Source: Methylobacter marinus A45
GTDB taxonomy: Bacteria > Pseudomonadota > Gammaproteobacteria > Methylococcales > Methylomonadaceae
DNA length: 64,000 bases
Direction of reading: 5' to 3'
NCBI RefSeq assembly: GCF_000383855.1
Contig: NZ_KB912877.1
Span: 626,465 to 690,464, forward strand
In this document: positions 63,171-64,000 of the stretch, piece after piece
Position numbering within the stretch: the first letter of the stretch is position 1
How the letters are laid out: each line of letters begins with the position of its first letter
Notes under the pieces: generated by a model
The model's database searches: none
What the model was told of the DNA's origin: nothing
Seen by the model: the letters and a program-made list of their open reading frames with translations, nothing else
Position numbers and translations under genes: made by a program

Positions 63171-64000
63171 ATGACAGATCACAACCCGGCCATGAAAAAC
63201 AAATGGCTCATCCCGGCCGCCGCCATCCTTGGGCTTTTCCTGGTCATTCTTTACGCGCTGGGACTTATCGGTGCCGGCGATAAAGTAGAGCCGGGCACTC
63301 AGGAAATTGCGGCAAAGCCTGTGCCGGCCAATGCACAGACGCTCGTGGTCGGCCAAAGCAAAACCGATGATGTCCAATTCTGGCCCGGTACAGTCCGTTC
63401 GCGCATAGTCGCCAATATTTCACCCAAATACACGGCGCGCATCACCAGCATCGAAGTCAATGCCGGCGACAGCGTCAAAAAAGGCCAGGTACTGGCCAGG
63501 CTGGACGAACGCGAAGCGACGGCGAGCCTGAATGAAGCCAAGGCGCGCCTGGCCGCAGCCAGGGCGCAGGCCGCCCAGGCCGTTGCCGATGAGAAACGAA
63601 CCCGATTTCTCTATGAAAAACAGGCCGCCACGCGCGAAACTTACGATGCCGCCATCGCCCGCTCAAAAGCCGCGCAAGCCAATGTCAAACAGGCCGCCAG
63701 CGCCCTTGAGCAACTGCGCGTCTCGTTAGGTGAAAATACTTTGCACGCGCCTTTCAACGGCATCATTTCCAAACGGTTGAAAGATCCCGGCGACATGGGA
63801 CTCATTGGCGAGCCTATCGTTATTTTACAAAAACCCGAGGATTTGCGTCTGGAGGTTGCGATTCCAAACTTCTGCGCCAGCCGCATCCGTACCGGCATGG
63901 AAGTCGATGTGCGCATTGATGCCCTGGATAAACATTTAACAGCCAAAATCGATGAGATCACCCCTCAAATCGATATAGAAACACGCACCCAGCTGGTCAA
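63171..64000 (+). CDS. RND-type membrane fusion protein (5' part, cut by window edge)
   Basis: This is a frame of 276 codons from ATG 63171, with a GGAATC context upstream, still open at the window end. It has an N-terminal membrane segment (IPAAAILGLFLVILYALGLIG), a lipoyl half-motif (VNAGDSVKKGQVLARLDERE) and a coiled-coil hairpin with many Ala and Arg residues. The second lipoyl half follows (LHAPFNGIISKRLKDPGDMG), then a beta-barrel domain. It should be the periplasmic adaptor between TolC at 61811 and an inner-membrane pump beyond the window. The substrate is unknown. Confidence 0.9.
   Translation, partial: MTDHNPAMKNKWLIPAAAILGLFLVILYALGLIGAGDKVEPGTQEIAAKPVPANAQTLVVGQSKTDDVQFWPGTVRSRIVANISPKYTARITSIEVNAGDSVKKGQVLARLDEREATASLNEAKARLAAARAQAAQAVADEKRTRFLYEKQAATRETYDAAIARSKAAQANVKQAASALEQLRVSLGENTLHAPFNGIISKRLKDPGDMGLIGEPIVILQKPEDLRLEVAIPNFCASRIRTGMEVDVRIDALDKHLTAKIDEITPQIDIETRTQLV

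Overview
The window reads as a chromosomal segment of a gammaproteobacterium. The run recA-recX-alaS-lysC-csrA followed by tRNA-Ser(GCU), tRNA-Arg(ACG) and tRNA-Asn(GUU) is the classical gammaproteobacterial order. The gnnA-gnnB-lpxB cluster, the ba3-type oxidase with a multiheme cytochrome, and the many short dispersed palindromic repeats fit an aerobic gammaproteobacterium such as a methanotroph or relative (Methylococcales). That placement is inference only: no methane or methanol oxidation gene is present. No phage genes, complete insertion sequence, rRNA or CRISPR array were seen.

Region 1 (1-25 kb) is an accessory cell-surface polysaccharide locus. On the minus strand it opens with four family-2 glycosyltransferases, two of which are a recent tandem duplication. 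A plus-strand pair follows: a NodB-like deacetylase and a GT4 glycosyltransferase. A long minus-strand block then holds a UDP-sugar 6-dehydrogenase, a BY-kinase-type ATPase, a GumC/Wzz-like copolymerase, an ABC exporter (wzm, wzt), a DUF1566 lectin-like secreted protein, a 1234-residue modular deacetylase, WbpE-, WbpB- and WbpD-like enzymes, and a WbaP-type initiating phosphosugar transferase fused to a GGDEF-like domain. With the 6-dehydrogenase, the Wbp-like set would make a UDP-2,3-diacetamido-uronic acid. The exporter genes sit between direct copies of the DUF1566 gene's 3' end, and three families of repeats occur on both flanks of the locus.

Region 2 (25-35 kb) is housekeeping: the three tRNAs, csrA, lysC, alaS, recX, recA, then lpxB, gnnB and gnnA. 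GnnA/GnnB make the 3-amino UDP-GlcNAc analogue used for amide-only lipid A, so the window carries two parallel 3-amino-sugar routes, one for lipid A and one for the surface polymer.

Region 3 (35-48 kb) carries a PstS-like protein / porin / GGDEF-EAL operon, a copper operon (copZ-copA-lipoprotein), an EAL-HDOD protein, hflD and a Gld-type ABC transporter with its GldG partner. Region 4 (48-54 kb) has mutM, a cobalamin riboswitch driving btuB and a BtuM-like transporter, and the convergent proA-nadD-rsfS operon.

Region 5 (54-61 kb) is a respiratory operon: a 50-residue subunit, ba3-type oxidase subunits II and I, a diheme cytochrome c, a seven-CxxCH multiheme cytochrome with an unusual Cys/His-rich N-terminal domain, and a parvulin-type prolyl isomerase. 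A TlpA-like thioredoxin faces it. The window ends in a TolC / membrane-fusion-protein efflux operon cut by the right edge.
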